In this document: piece after piece, positions 1-6,300 of the stretch
Layout of the letters: each line of letters begins with the position of its first letter
How positions within the stretch are numbered: position 1 is the stretch's first letter
NCBI GenBank assembly: GCA_016793415.1
Contig: JAEUMC010000817.1
Location: 1-14,462 of the forward strand
Origin: Devosia sp.
Lineage (GTDB): Bacteria > Pseudomonadota > Alphaproteobacteria > Rhizobiales > Devosiaceae
Direction: 5' to 3'
Length of the DNA stretch: 14,462 nucleotides
Program-made: the position numbers and the translations under genes
Notes under the pieces: generated by a model
What the model was told of the DNA's origin: nothing
What the model saw: the letters and a program-made list of their open reading frames with translations, nothing else
The model's database searches: none

Positions 1-42
1 GAGGTGAAGAGTCGAGGCTTTGTCTTCGATCGTGCCAAATGA
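1..42 (+). CDS. possible 3' end of an upstream gene
   Basis: Reading from base 1, frame 1 stays open for 13 codons (ending Phe-Val-Phe-Asp-Arg-Ala-Lys) and closes with TGA at 40-42. Frame 2 stops almost at once, whereas frame 3 stays open past base 100. The stretch is too short to show codon bias or a family, so this is only a candidate tail of a gene lying left of the window. A palindromic element begins about 12 bases after the stop, as is common for intergenic repeats in such genomes. Confidence 0.2.
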   Translation, partial: EVKSRGFVFDRAK

Positions 43-54
43 ACCGGTGGGGCA

Positions 55-75
55 CCTCCCCCTTTATGGGGGAGG
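55..75. repeat. GC-rich intergenic hairpin (palindromic repeat)
   Basis: A perfect 8-bp stem, CCTCCCCC (55-62) with GGGGGAGG (68-75), closes a five-base TTTAT loop. No T-run follows, so it is not a classic intrinsic terminator. The same CCCTCCCC/GGGGAGGG core recurs at 8202-8226, 10271-10294 and 10326-10369, so I take it as one copy of a dispersed palindromic repeat. Confidence 0.5.
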
Positions 76-184
76 ATGGGAGGGGGCCGTCTCTATCAGT
101 CGACCGCCCCCATCACCGCCGCTGATCGATCCCATTGCCAGAATCCGTTCGACGCGGGCCTGCCGCTCCGGCTAAACACCGCCG

Positions 185-1087
185 ATGTCCCGCCCGCTCG
201 CCGTCCTCCTGCTGCTCATTGCCACTGCCATCTGGGGGCTGGCGTTCGTTGCGCAGAAGGCCGCCATGGCGCATATGGGCCCGCTCACCTTCTCGGGTAC
301 GCGCTTCCTGCTGGGCGGCGTCGCGCTGCTGCCGTTTGCGCTCATGGAACTCCGCCGCAAGGCGCCCGATGGCGCCGGCTTCACCCCACGGCTCTGGCTG
401 CAGATCGGCATTCTGTGCGCCGCGTTCCTCATCGGCTCGCTGCTGCAGCAATATGGCCTGGCGCAGACCAGTGTCACCAATTCGGGCTTCCTCACCGCGC
501 TCTACGTGCTGTTCGCCCCGCTGATCGCCTTCCTGGTGCTGCGCACCCGCCCGCACCCCGTCATCTACCTGGGCGCGCCGCTGGCCCTGATCGGGATCTT
601 CTACCTCAATGGCGGCCGCCTCGAGAGCTTCAACCTGGGCGACATGCTGGTGGTGATCAGCGCCGTGTTCTGGGGTGGCCACGTCTTCATGCTGGGGCTG
701 CTGAGCCGCGAGACCGGCCTACCGGTGGTGCTGTCGGCCGTCACCTTCATCAGCGTCGGCCTCGTCTGCCTGGCGCTGGCCTTCGCCTTCGAGACCCCTG
801 ACTTCGCCGACATCGCCGCCGGCTGGGTGCAGATCCTCTATGTCGGGCTGATGTCCACGGCGCTCGCCTTCACGCTGCAGGCCATCGCGCAGCAATATGT
901 GCCGGCCGCCAATGCTGCGATCGTCTTGTCGGCCGAGAGCCTGTTCGCGGCGCTCGGCGGCGCCCTGCTCTTGGGCGAGCGCCTGCCCCCCATCGGCTAT
1001 GCCGGCGCGGCGCTGATTTTCTTCGCCATCATCCTGGTGGAAGCCATCCCGGCACTGCAGCAGCGCCGGGACGCGGCGGCAACCTGA
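185..1087 (+). CDS. EamA-family (drug/metabolite transporter superfamily) permease
   Basis: This is a 300-residue inner-membrane protein of the DMT superfamily, which exports small metabolites such as amino acids or nucleotides; the substrate cannot be told from sequence. It shows two EamA repeats (about residues 5-140 and 150-285) with roughly ten hydrophobic segments. Family hallmarks are the N-terminal run ATAIWGLAFVAQK (13-25), the FSGTRFLLGG stretch (36-45) and, near the end of repeat two, AANAAIVLSAESLFAALGG (about 240-258), followed by LLGERLPPIGYAGAALI. Length is typical. The ATG at 185 places the first membrane helix right at the N terminus as expected, but it has no good Shine-Dalgarno sequence. 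It converges with the next gene: its TGA ends at 1087 and the opposing TAG ends at 1089, leaving one base and no obvious shared terminator. Family certain, substrate unknown. Confidence 0.93.
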   Translation: MSRPLAVLLLLIATAIWGLAFVAQKAAMAHMGPLTFSGTRFLLGGVALLPFALMELRRKAPDGAGFTPRLWLQIGILCAAFLIGSLLQQYGLAQTSVTNSGFLTALYVLFAPLIAFLVLRTRPHPVIYLGAPLALIGIFYLNGGRLESFNLGDMLVVISAVFWGGHVFMLGLLSRETGLPVVLSAVTFISVGLVCLALAFAFETPDFADIAAGWVQILYVGLMSTALAFTLQAIAQQYVPAANAAIVLSAESLFAALGGALLLGERLPPIGYAGAALIFFAIILVEAIPALQQRRDAAAT

Positions 1088-1088
1088 C

Positions 1089-1484
1089 CTACTGCACCCG
1101 CGTCAGGGTGATCTCGCGGCACACCACGATGTAGGCGCAGGCCTTGACGTTCATGGTGTTGGCACCCTTGAGCGTCAGCGTCGCATCGCCGGTCTGACCG
1201 AACAGGCTCAGCTTGCCCTTCCAGCGCCCCTGCCCGCTCGGCTTGGCCTTGTCGATCAGGTAGGTGTTGAGATAAGGCCGGTTCTTGTCGGTATCCATGT
1301 TGCCGCGCAGCGCCACGACCTTGATGCAGAGCTGGGCGTTGTCCTTGCCGCACATGCTCATCTCGTAGTCGGAGTTCTTGTCCGGCCGCCACATGCCGGT
1401 GACGTCGACGCCTTGCGCCAGGCTCGGCGCGGCCATCGCCGCCGCCATCGCCAAACCCAAACCAGCCTTCCAGAAGGTCTTCAT
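1089..1484 (-). CDS. secreted DUF2147-like protein
   Basis: The product is 131 residues. It opens with a cleavable signal peptide (MKTFWKAGLGLAMAAAMAAP, then SLA|QG near residue 23), so it should be periplasmic. The mature part resembles DUF2147: GMWRPDKN at 30-37, a CGKDNAQLCIKVVALRG stretch (45-61), the QGRWKGKLSLFGQ segment (85-97), and a final CAYIVVCREITLTRV (116-130). Four cysteines (45, 53, 116, 122) could form two disulfides. The biochemical role of DUF2147 is not established. The frame extends upstream to 1610, but the start at 1484 is preferred because it begins the signal peptide and has GGAGAGG just upstream (1488-1494 on this strand). It is the only minus-strand gene I support here, and it diverges from the thymidine kinase unit. 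Confidence 0.85.
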   Translation of the reverse strand: MKTFWKAGLGLAMAAAMAAPSLAQGVDVTGMWRPDKNSDYEMSMCGKDNAQLCIKVVALRGNMDTDKNRPYLNTYLIDKAKPSGQGRWKGKLSLFGQTGDATLTLKGANTMNVKACAYIVVCREITLTRVQ

Positions 1485-1625
1485 ATGCCTCTCCAGCAGC
1501 CCTGCCCGCAGCTCTCCGCTACGGCGCGATAATGTCGCCAATATGAAACCGTTCGTCATCTGCTTGTCACGTCGCCTCAATAGCTTGCGGGTGTCCGGAA
1601 CGTCCCCCATTGTTCCGGCCTAGAC

Positions 1626-1755
1626 CCGGTTGCACCCGCCACTACTGGCAACCGGACGGTCCTTATGAGCAGGGCAGCGCCGCCAATTCGTATGTCCTGC
1701 GCCGAGCCCCAATTCGGCATTCTATCGGCCGCCCCCGCCAGGCGGCCGATTTTTT
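1626..1755 (+). ncRNA. candidate structured leader or small RNA ending in an intrinsic terminator
   Basis: The 316 bases between the DUF2147-like gene and thymidine kinase hold no supported coding region, but they are rich in secondary structure on the + strand. A perfect 8-bp stem, CCGGTTGC (1626-1633) with GCAACCGG (1648-1655), is followed by GCCGA (1701-1705), which can pair with TCGGC at 1714-1718 or with TCGGC at 1725-1729. The second pairing would break the terminator at 1724-1755. This is the layout of an attenuator or of a free-standing sRNA. I do not recognise a known riboswitch class, and no confident promoter is visible. The boundaries are approximate; the structures are seen, the function is inferred. 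Confidence 0.35.
1724..1755 (+). terminator. intrinsic terminator upstream of thymidine kinase
   Basis: A perfect 10-bp stem, ATCGGCCGCC (1724-1733) with GGCGGCCGAT (1741-1750), carries a 7-base loop and runs into six T (1750-1755). It works only in the + direction. It lies 45 bases before the kinase start with no + strand gene upstream, so it must end a small RNA or leader, or act as an attenuator for the kinase unit. Confidence 0.8.
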
Positions 1756-1800
1756 GTTGAGAGCTGCCGATTGGCCTCGCCGCCGCCCCGCGCCTGCGGC

Positions 1801-2409
1801 ATGAACAGCCGCATGGCCAAGCTCTATTTCTCCTACTCGGCGATGAACGCCGGCAAGTCGACCCTGCTGCTGCAGGCGTCCTACAACTATGTCGAGCGCG
1901 GCATGCGGACGCTGCTGTTCACCTCTTCGCTCTATGCCGAGGGCGATGTCGGCCGCATCACCTCGCGGCTGGGCATTGCCGCCGATGCCGAGATGTTCAA
2001 CGGCGAGGACGATCTGTTCCAGCGGGTCAACGATCACATCCAGGAATCGAAGGTCGATTGCGTGTTCGTCGACGAGGCGCAGTTCCTGACCGCCGACCAG
2101 GTCTGGCAACTGGCTCGTGTCGCCGACCGGCTCGATGTGCCGGTGATGTGCTATGGCCTGCGCACCGATTTCCAGGGCAAGCTGTTTCCTGGCTCCTCGG
2201 AGCTCTTGGCCATTGCCGACGAGTTGCGCGAAGTGCGCACCATCTGCTTCTGCGGCCGCAAGGCCACCATGGTGGTGCGCCGCGATACCGAGGGCGGCGC
2301 GCTTACCGAGGGCAACCAGGTGTCGATCGAGAAATCGGTCTATGTCTCGCTCTGCCGTCGCCACTGGGAAGAAGAAATCGGCCGCTGGCCGCCGAAAGGA
2401 CCCAGGTGA
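1801..2409 (+). CDS. tdk: thymidine kinase (EC 2.7.1.21)
   Basis: Thymidine kinase phosphorylates thymidine with ATP to dTMP in the cytosolic pyrimidine salvage pathway. The 202-residue product closely follows E. coli Tdk. It has the P-loop SAMNAGKST (13-21), Walker B plus catalytic acid VDEAQF (90-95, Glu92), the lid/thymidine-binding segment CYGLRTDFQGKLF (117-129), and the zinc ligands expected in the CFC (Cys149, Cys151) and CRRH (Cys185, His188) motifs. Start choice is uncertain: ATG 1801 (MNSRMAKLYF) and ATG 1813 (MAKLYF, matching E. coli MAQLYF) are both possible, and a TTG at 1771 in frame is less likely; none has a strong Shine-Dalgarno. Its TGA overlaps the next gene's GTG (GTGA), so the two are translationally coupled. 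Confidence 0.95.
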   Translation: MNSRMAKLYFSYSAMNAGKSTLLLQASYNYVERGMRTLLFTSSLYAEGDVGRITSRLGIAADAEMFNGEDDLFQRVNDHIQESKVDCVFVDEAQFLTADQVWQLARVADRLDVPVMCYGLRTDFQGKLFPGSSELLAIADELREVRTICFCGRKATMVVRRDTEGGALTEGNQVSIEKSVYVSLCRRHWEEEIGRWPPKGPR

Positions 2410-2747
2410 AGAACGTTCAGGTTATCGACAGTGGGGACAACTGCACCTACAGCATCTTCCAGCTTAGCGACGATGAGTTTGCGCAGGTCTTCCCGAGCGA
2501 AGGCCAAGACATCCAGTTCGCCGAGGATCTCACACGAGCCGCTACACGAGCACTTTCGGCGGCCTGGGAGCGCCCAGTGCTCAAAACCGAAGTGACCGGC
2601 ATCCACGGCACGCTGTTCTACGGCTTCGCTCGCCGCCGCCCTGGCTTTCCCTCCACCAAGCGCGAGCGCGACTGGGACGAGAGCGCCCTTAACCCGGCGC
2701 AGCGGCGCATGTACGGTTCGGCGTCGAAATCGGGACCAGACTCATGA
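2406..2747 (+). CDS. unrecognised 113-residue protein in the tdk-yciA operon
   Basis: I do not recognise a named family. The frame starts with GTG at 2406, overlapping the kinase stop by four bases, with AAAGGA about five bases upstream, and ends in TGA 2745-2747, overlapping the next ATG. This double overlap strongly supports a real gene. The product has no signal peptide or membrane segment. The N-terminal half (VIDSGDNCTYSIFQLSDDEF) looks like a small alpha/beta domain. The most distinctive part is GIHGTLFYGFARRRPGFP (65-82), then KRERDWDESALNPAQRRMY, basic and tryptophan-bearing, which looks like a conserved C-terminal signature. Codon use matches its neighbours. Function unknown; the context (salvage kinase and acyl-CoA thioesterase) does not define one. 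Confidence 0.8.
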   Translation: MKNVQVIDSGDNCTYSIFQLSDDEFAQVFPSEGQDIQFAEDLTRAATRALSAAWERPVLKTEVTGIHGTLFYGFARRRPGFPSTKRERDWDESALNPAQRRMYGSASKSGPDS

Positions 2748-3145
2748 CTGACGCCGTCACTGCAGACCTCGCGACCGAGCCCAAGGGCGCGCTCACCATC
2801 CGCACCCTCGCCATGCCGGCCGACACCAATCCGGCCGGCGACATCTTTGGCGGCTGGGTGCTGAGCCAGATGGATATCGCCGGCTCGATCTGCGCCGTCG
2901 AGCGCGTGCAGGGGCGCGTCGCCACGGTGGCCGTCGAAGCCATGACTTTCATTGCGCCGGTGAAGGTCGGCGACGTGCTCTGCGTCTACACCACCATCGA
3001 GCGGGTCGGGAACACCTCGATCACCATCGCCATGGAGGCCTGGGCCCGCCGCAATCGCCTCGCCGACCGGGTGAAGGTCACCGAAGGGCGCTTCGTCTAT
3101 GTCGCCCTCGACGACAAGGGGCAGAAGCGCATCATCCCCCGCTGA
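2744..3145 (+). CDS. yciA: YciA-type acyl-CoA thioesterase
   Basis: YciA-type enzymes hydrolyse short- and medium-chain acyl-CoA esters to free acid and CoA in the cytoplasm; they are hotdog-fold oligomers. The 133-residue product matches E. coli YciA nearly end to end: LTIRTLAMPADTNPAGDIFG (17-36) followed by GWVLSQMDIAG with the presumed catalytic Asp44, then TVAVEAMTFIAPVKVGDVLC (61-80) and the CoA-side strand GNTSITIAMEAW (89-100). Length is as expected for the family. Its ATG overlaps the preceding stop (ATGA, 2744-2747), so it is the third gene of a coupled operon with thymidine kinase. Substrate range cannot be read from sequence. Confidence 0.93.
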   Translation: MTDAVTADLATEPKGALTIRTLAMPADTNPAGDIFGGWVLSQMDIAGSICAVERVQGRVATVAVEAMTFIAPVKVGDVLCVYTTIERVGNTSITIAMEAWARRNRLADRVKVTEGRFVYVALDDKGQKRIIPR

Positions 3146-3196
3146 GCGGCGCTCGTTCAGCACCCGTTCAGCGCCGCAGTCGCAAAGCTTGCCCAT

Positions 3197-3272
3197 CCCA
3201 TCCCGGGATGGGTGGCCTCTTCCCCGGGATGATGAGGGAGGCGCTGCGCGAGGGATTCCGCGCGGCGCCTTT
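3197..3272 (+). terminator. palindromic and hairpin element after the thioesterase gene
   Basis: The 271-base gap after the thioesterase contains a perfect 16-base palindrome CCCATCCCGGGATGGG (3197-3212). It also has an 11-bp hairpin, GGCGCTGCGCG (3240-3250) with CGCGCGGCGCC (3259-3269), with one G-T wobble, an 8-base loop and TTT after it. The second structure may end the tdk operon, though its T-run is short. Both could equally belong to a dispersed intergenic repeat. I see no gene in the gap. Confidence 0.45.
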
Positions 3273-3416
3273 CCACCCCTGAAGCACCGGCGACCCGTGC
3301 CGGCCGGTGCATGTCGGCCCATCCAACTTTCCCCCACCCTGTTGCCGACGTACCCTTCCAACCGTCATGCAGCGGCGCTACGTTTCGTCCGTGGTTATTT
3401 GGTACGGGGCATTTCG

Positions 3417-3986
3417 ATGAAGCAGTTGCTTGCCTGCCTGTCTTTCCTGGCCGTGGTCGTTCTCGGCACGGCCGCCGCGACGGCGGCGCCGGTGGGCACG
3501 CCCGCCTGGTCGGTCCGCCCGCTCATCCTGTTCGAGGGCCCCGGCAAGGCCTACGACGTGACCGGCGAAATCGATGGCCAGGTCCGCATCTATGTCGACC
3601 GCTGCTCCAGGAACTGGTGCCGTGTCCATGCCGGGCGCGAAGCCGGTTGGACCAGTCTCTACGACATCGCCTTCGGCAAGGTCATCCGCCATCCCTGGCA
3701 ACTGGCCCCCATTCCCTACAAGTGGGGCGGCCCCGGCATGGTCTGCCTCTATGAAGGCCACAACTTCACTGGCGCCTCGTTCTGCGCCAAGGCCGGCAGC
3801 AGTGTTCGCGATTTTCTGCTGCTCGATGCCGACAACCGCTATTCATCGGTCCGCATCGAGGGCAACGTCTCGGTGGATCTCTGCCGCGATCGCGACTTCC
3901 ATAGCTATTGCGAGCGCGTCAACGAAAGCCAGACCAGCCTGCACGGTTTTCTCGACAACAACGTGAGCGCGATGCGGGTCTACTGA
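3417..3986 (+). CDS. exported SH3-like / beta-gamma-crystallin (I36-like) protein, copy 1
   Basis: This 189-residue protein starts with a signal peptide (MKQLLACLSFLAVVVLGTAA, cleavage near ATA|AP at 23). A bacterial SH3-like segment covers about 28-85 and contains C-x4-C (63, 68: CSRNWC) and GWTSLY. A two-motif Greek-key domain (about 108-189) begins VCLYEGHNFTGASFC. It resembles microbial beta/gamma-crystallins and peptidase-inhibitor family I36. Calcium-clamp-type motifs (D/N)(D/N)xx(S/T)S are DNRYSS (139-144) and a degenerate DNNVSA (180-185). Six cysteines (63/68, 110/123, 156/165) keep exactly the spacing seen in the two following copies. The frame extends further upstream, but ATG 3417 is chosen because it opens the signal peptide. 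This copy is the most diverged and lacks the long linker. Its ligand is unknown; it is likely periplasmic or secreted. Confidence 0.85.
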   Translation: MKQLLACLSFLAVVVLGTAAATAAPVGTPAWSVRPLILFEGPGKAYDVTGEIDGQVRIYVDRCSRNWCRVHAGREAGWTSLYDIAFGKVIRHPWQLAPIPYKWGGPGMVCLYEGHNFTGASFCAKAGSSVRDFLLLDADNRYSSVRIEGNVSVDLCRDRDFHSYCERVNESQTSLHGFLDNNVSAMRVY

Positions 3987-4014
3987 GCCACATCGCCGGA
4001 AGGCCAATAACGCG

Positions 4015-4046
4015 CGGCCCGCTGCCTCCCCGGCGCGGGCCGTTTC
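4015..4046 (+). terminator. hairpin terminator after crystallin copy 1
   Basis: CGGCCCGC (4015-4022) pairs with GCGGGCCG (4035-4042), with a 12-base loop, and is followed by TTT. It lies about 30 bases after the stop at 3986 and probably ends that transcript. The T-run is short, so strength is uncertain. Confidence 0.55.
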
Positions 4047-4179
4047 TACTGCAATTCAGTCGATTTCGTCTCGAATCGAGACTACTGCTGTTCCCGGCAG
4101 CATTCAGCGCACGGCACGGTGCCTAGCTGACATTCGCGCCGCGGCACCGCTCCGGCGCCGCCCATCAGGGAACACCATC

Positions 4180-4818
4180 ATGAAGCGTCTCCACCTTGTC
4201 GCCGCCGCAGCGCTGGCCGCGCTCGTCGGCCTTGCCGTCGCGCCTGCCCTGGCCGCACCCAACGCCTACATGCTGCAGGACTCCAATGTCCGCAAGACCG
4301 CCAACCCGAACTCGCCGGTGGTCAACTCGGTCGCGTCGGGCCAGTTGGTCACCGTGCTCGATTGCCAGGGTCCGGTCTGCCTGATCCAGGTCCCCGGGCC
4401 CGACGGCTGGGTGCGCCAGAACCGGCTTGGCGGGCTCAACAAGGGCAAGCCTTCCTCCAACGTGCCGTTCAGCTTCAGCTTCGGCGTCGGCGGCGACGGC
4501 AAGCCGTCGATCTCCATCGGCATCGGCAACCAGCCCAAGCCGCAGCCGCTCCCCGAGCCGGAAGAAGAAGACCAGGTCTGCTTCTACAAGAACGCCAACT
4601 TCAACGGCCCGAGCTTCTGCGTCGAGCCCGGCGACAGCGACGAGGCACTGAGCGGCAGCTGGAACGACTCGATCTCCTCGATCGAGGTGTTCGGCGATGC
4701 CGACGTGCTGGTCTGCCGCGACTTCGACCTCGAAGGCATCTGCGCCGACATCAGCTCGTCCAAGGCCTCGCTGCCCAAGCAGCTCAACAACAATATCTCG
4801 TCCTACGAAGTTAACTGA
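4180..4818 (+). CDS. exported SH3-like / beta-gamma-crystallin (I36-like) protein, copy 2
   Basis: The product is 212 residues. A signal peptide (cleavage near ALA|AP at about 26) is followed by a bacterial SH3-like domain (about 29-85; SNVRKTANPNSPVVNSVASG, then CQGPVC at 62-67 and GPDGWVRQNRL). A flexible linker (about 88-132) has a glycine-rich FSFSFGVGG part, then a proline/glutamate run (QPKPQPLPEPEEEDQ). The Greek-key domain (133-212) starts VCFYKNANFNGPSFC. Both predicted calcium-clamp motifs are canonical: NDSISS (162-167) and NNNISS (203-208). Cysteine pairs are 62/67, 134/147 and 179/188. AGGGA nine bases before the ATG supports the start. It is a close paralogue of the next gene and a looser one of the previous gene. 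Extracytoplasmic; exact role unknown, possibly envelope binding or protease inhibition. Confidence 0.88.
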   Translation: MKRLHLVAAAALAALVGLAVAPALAAPNAYMLQDSNVRKTANPNSPVVNSVASGQLVTVLDCQGPVCLIQVPGPDGWVRQNRLGGLNKGKPSSNVPFSFSFGVGGDGKPSISIGIGNQPKPQPLPEPEEEDQVCFYKNANFNGPSFCVEPGDSDEALSGSWNDSISSIEVFGDADVLVCRDFDLEGICADISSSKASLPKQLNNNISSYEVN

Positions 4819-4838
4819 CGCTTCACCAGGTCTGGGCC

Positions 4839-4882
4839 AAACGCCGCCTTCGGGGCTTACCCGGATGGCGGCGTTTGCATTT
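4839..4882 (+). terminator. hairpin terminator after crystallin copy 2
   Basis: AAACGCCGCC (4839-4848) pairs perfectly with GGCGGCGTTT (4867-4876). The internal region can pair further (CGGGG with CCCGG), and GCATTTTGG follows. It lies 21 bases past the stop at 4818, so copy 3 is probably transcribed mostly from its own promoter. Confidence 0.6.
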
Positions 4883-4989
4883 TGGGCACAATCGAGCTCG
4901 ATGCATGGAACTCCCTTGCGTTCCGGCCGTTTCGGCCTCGCGGCGACAACCGACAATTGCCCCGAAGCGTCACAAAGAGAGGACTACCC

Positions 4990-5652
4990 ATGCATCCCAT
5001 CAAACTGGCAGGAGCCGCCACCGTGCTGCTCGGCTCGCTGTTCTTGGCCGGCGCCGCCAATGCCGCCGTCGCCACCAGCACCGTCAATGTCCGCGCCGCG
5101 CCGGTGAACGGCGCCGTGGTCGACGTGCTCCGCCCGGGCCAGCAGGTCGAGATCGATCGCTGCACCGGCGGCTGGTGCTATGTGATCAAGCAGGGGCCCG
5201 ATGGCTGGGTCTCGGCCAGCTACCTCAGCGACGACGATTCCGGCTTCGACGACGACGTCGATACCCGCGTCATCGTTCCCGACCGTCCGGGCCCGGGCCC
5301 GAGCCGTCCCGATGTCGATGTCAGCATCGGCTTCAACGTCCCCGGCTTCAGCTTCCAGATCGGCTCCGGCGGTTTCGACATCCGTCCGGGTCGCCCTGGC
5401 GGCAGCCGCGATCGCGTCTGCTTCTACGAGGACACCAACTTCCGCGGCGACAGCTTCTGCGCCCGTCCGGGTGAGCGGCTGGCCCGCCTCGGTCGCTGGG
5501 ACGATACGATCCGCTCGATCGAAGTCCGCGGCGATGCGCAGGCCCTGGTCTGCGAGCGCGCCAACTTCAACGGCCGCTGCATCGTGATCTCGCGCAGCGT
5601 GGGGAACCTGCGCGGCGCCAACGACAACATCAGCTCGATCCGCGTCCGCTGA
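4990..5652 (+). CDS. exported SH3-like / beta-gamma-crystallin (I36-like) protein, copy 3
   Basis: The product is 220 residues. A signal peptide (cleavage near ANA|AV at about 25) is followed by a bacterial SH3-like domain (about 29-79: STVNVRAAPVNGAVVDVLRP, CTGGWC at 58-63, GPDGWVSASYL). A long acidic then Pro/Gly-rich linker (80-140) follows. Two Greek-key motifs start at VCFYEDTNFRGDSFC (143-157) and VCERANFNGRC (187-197). The second calcium-clamp motif NDNISS (211-216) is canonical; the first, DDTIRS (171-176), has Arg in the usual Ser/Thr position. Cysteine pairs are 58/63, 144/157 and 188/197. AAAGAGAGGA a few bases before ATG 4990 fixes this start over an in-frame start at 4882, which would precede the signal peptide. 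It is the third of three tandem paralogues and is followed by a strong hairpin. Confidence 0.9.
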   Translation: MHPIKLAGAATVLLGSLFLAGAANAAVATSTVNVRAAPVNGAVVDVLRPGQQVEIDRCTGGWCYVIKQGPDGWVSASYLSDDDSGFDDDVDTRVIVPDRPGPGPSRPDVDVSIGFNVPGFSFQIGSGGFDIRPGRPGGSRDRVCFYEDTNFRGDSFCARPGERLARLGRWDDTIRSIEVRGDAQALVCERANFNGRCIVISRSVGNLRGANDNISSIRVR

Positions 5653-5675
5653 ACCGACGCACCAGTGAACCTCAA

Positions 5676-5704
5676 CGCCGCCCCTGGGAAACCCGGGGGC
5701 GGCG
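5676..5704 (+). terminator. strong hairpin after crystallin copy 3
   Basis: A 13-bp stem with one G-T wobble, CGCCGCCCCTGGG (5676-5688) with CCCGGGGGCGGCG (5692-5704), closes a three-base AAA loop 23 bases after the stop. The following TCTCGGTTTA is only weakly T-rich, so this may terminate or mainly protect the 3' end. Confidence 0.6.
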
Positions 5705-6029
5705 TCTCGGTTTATGAACGGTTTCTGCAACCCGCATTCAGCCCCCTGTCAGCTTCACTGTGATCGAGTGGCATCACGCTGCGCGAGTCCTGACCTCCAT
5801 CGGGTGCAGCACTGAGGGGGCGTTCTCAGTTCATTTCTCCCATCGAGCTGCGACGCTCGATACCCCGTGAGGCGGGGCGCCTCCCCTCCCTCACGACGCG
5901 GACCCGGCCCGCCGCGCTGGTGCCGGGTCCGCGACCCCTCCAGGGTCCTTCACGACCGAGAGTCAGCCCCCGAGTGTCCGCGACAGCGGCGCACTAGACG
6001 GTCGTCCACGCCCTCGCCATGGCGTTCGA
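5705..6029. other. non-coding gap with consecutive stem-loops
   Basis: I find no supported gene here. The segment holds ATCGAGC/GCTCGAT (5842-5848 with 5855-5861), then CCCCG/CGGGG around 5863-5877, then a perfect 12-bp stem CGCGGACCCGGC (5897-5908) with GCCGGGTCCGCG (5922-5933). The hairpins are clear, but no long T-run follows any of them. The block might be an intergenic repeat or an unassigned RNA. It ends just before the promoter candidate of the cobalamin riboswitch. Confidence 0.4.
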
Positions 6030-6060
6030 TTGACATCGCCGGCGAGTCGCTGCCCTTATG
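6030..6060 (+). promoter_or_regulatory. candidate promoter of the cobalamin-regulated operon
   Basis: A perfect TTGACA (6030-6035) is followed after 19 bases by CTTATG (6055-6060), or after 18 by CCTTAT. The -10 element is weak by E. coli standards, but a start near 6066 would fall right at the 5' edge of the riboswitch, which is the expected arrangement. Confidence 0.45.
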
Positions 6061-6065
6061 CACCC

Positions 6066-6256
6066 GTTCAAGGTTCCCCGGCGGCCGCCAGCCAATGGGG
6101 ATTAAAAGGGAACACGGTGCGACGTACCCATCAGGGCGCAAAACCGTGGCTGCCCCCGCAACTGTAAGCGGTGAGCGTTTCCGTAGACACCACTGGCCCA
6201 ATCGGGTCGGGAAGGTTCGGAAGCGCCGTGACCCGCGAGCCAGGAGACCTGCCTCG
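6066..6256 (+). ncRNA. cobalamin (B12) riboswitch
   Basis: The segment carries the cobalamin-riboswitch landmarks in order. An AGGT near 6070 can pair with ACCT at 6247 (P1). Then come AAAAGGGAACACGGTG (6104-6119), the core GCTGCCCCCGCAACTGTAAG (about 6150-6169), CCACTGG, GGGAAGG near 6210, and the terminal B12 box AGCCAGGAGACCTGCC (6238-6253). Adenosyl- or other cobalamins bind this aptamer and normally repress the downstream genes. Downstream, CCTCG (6252-6256) can pair with CGAGG (6287-6291), which overlaps the Shine-Dalgarno of a short ORF at 6301, so the switch probably works on translation initiation. It places the ABC operon under B12 control. Confidence 0.95.
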
Positions 6257-6300
6257 ACACTTCACTTCAACCCGGCCGGGGTGTGCCGAGGGGAACGTCG

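Noticed and set aside
1626..1723. A tRNA gene before thymidine kinase
   Set aside because: The stem-loops do not fit a cloverleaf: no acceptor stem, no T-loop GTTCRA motif and no CCA-adjacent end.
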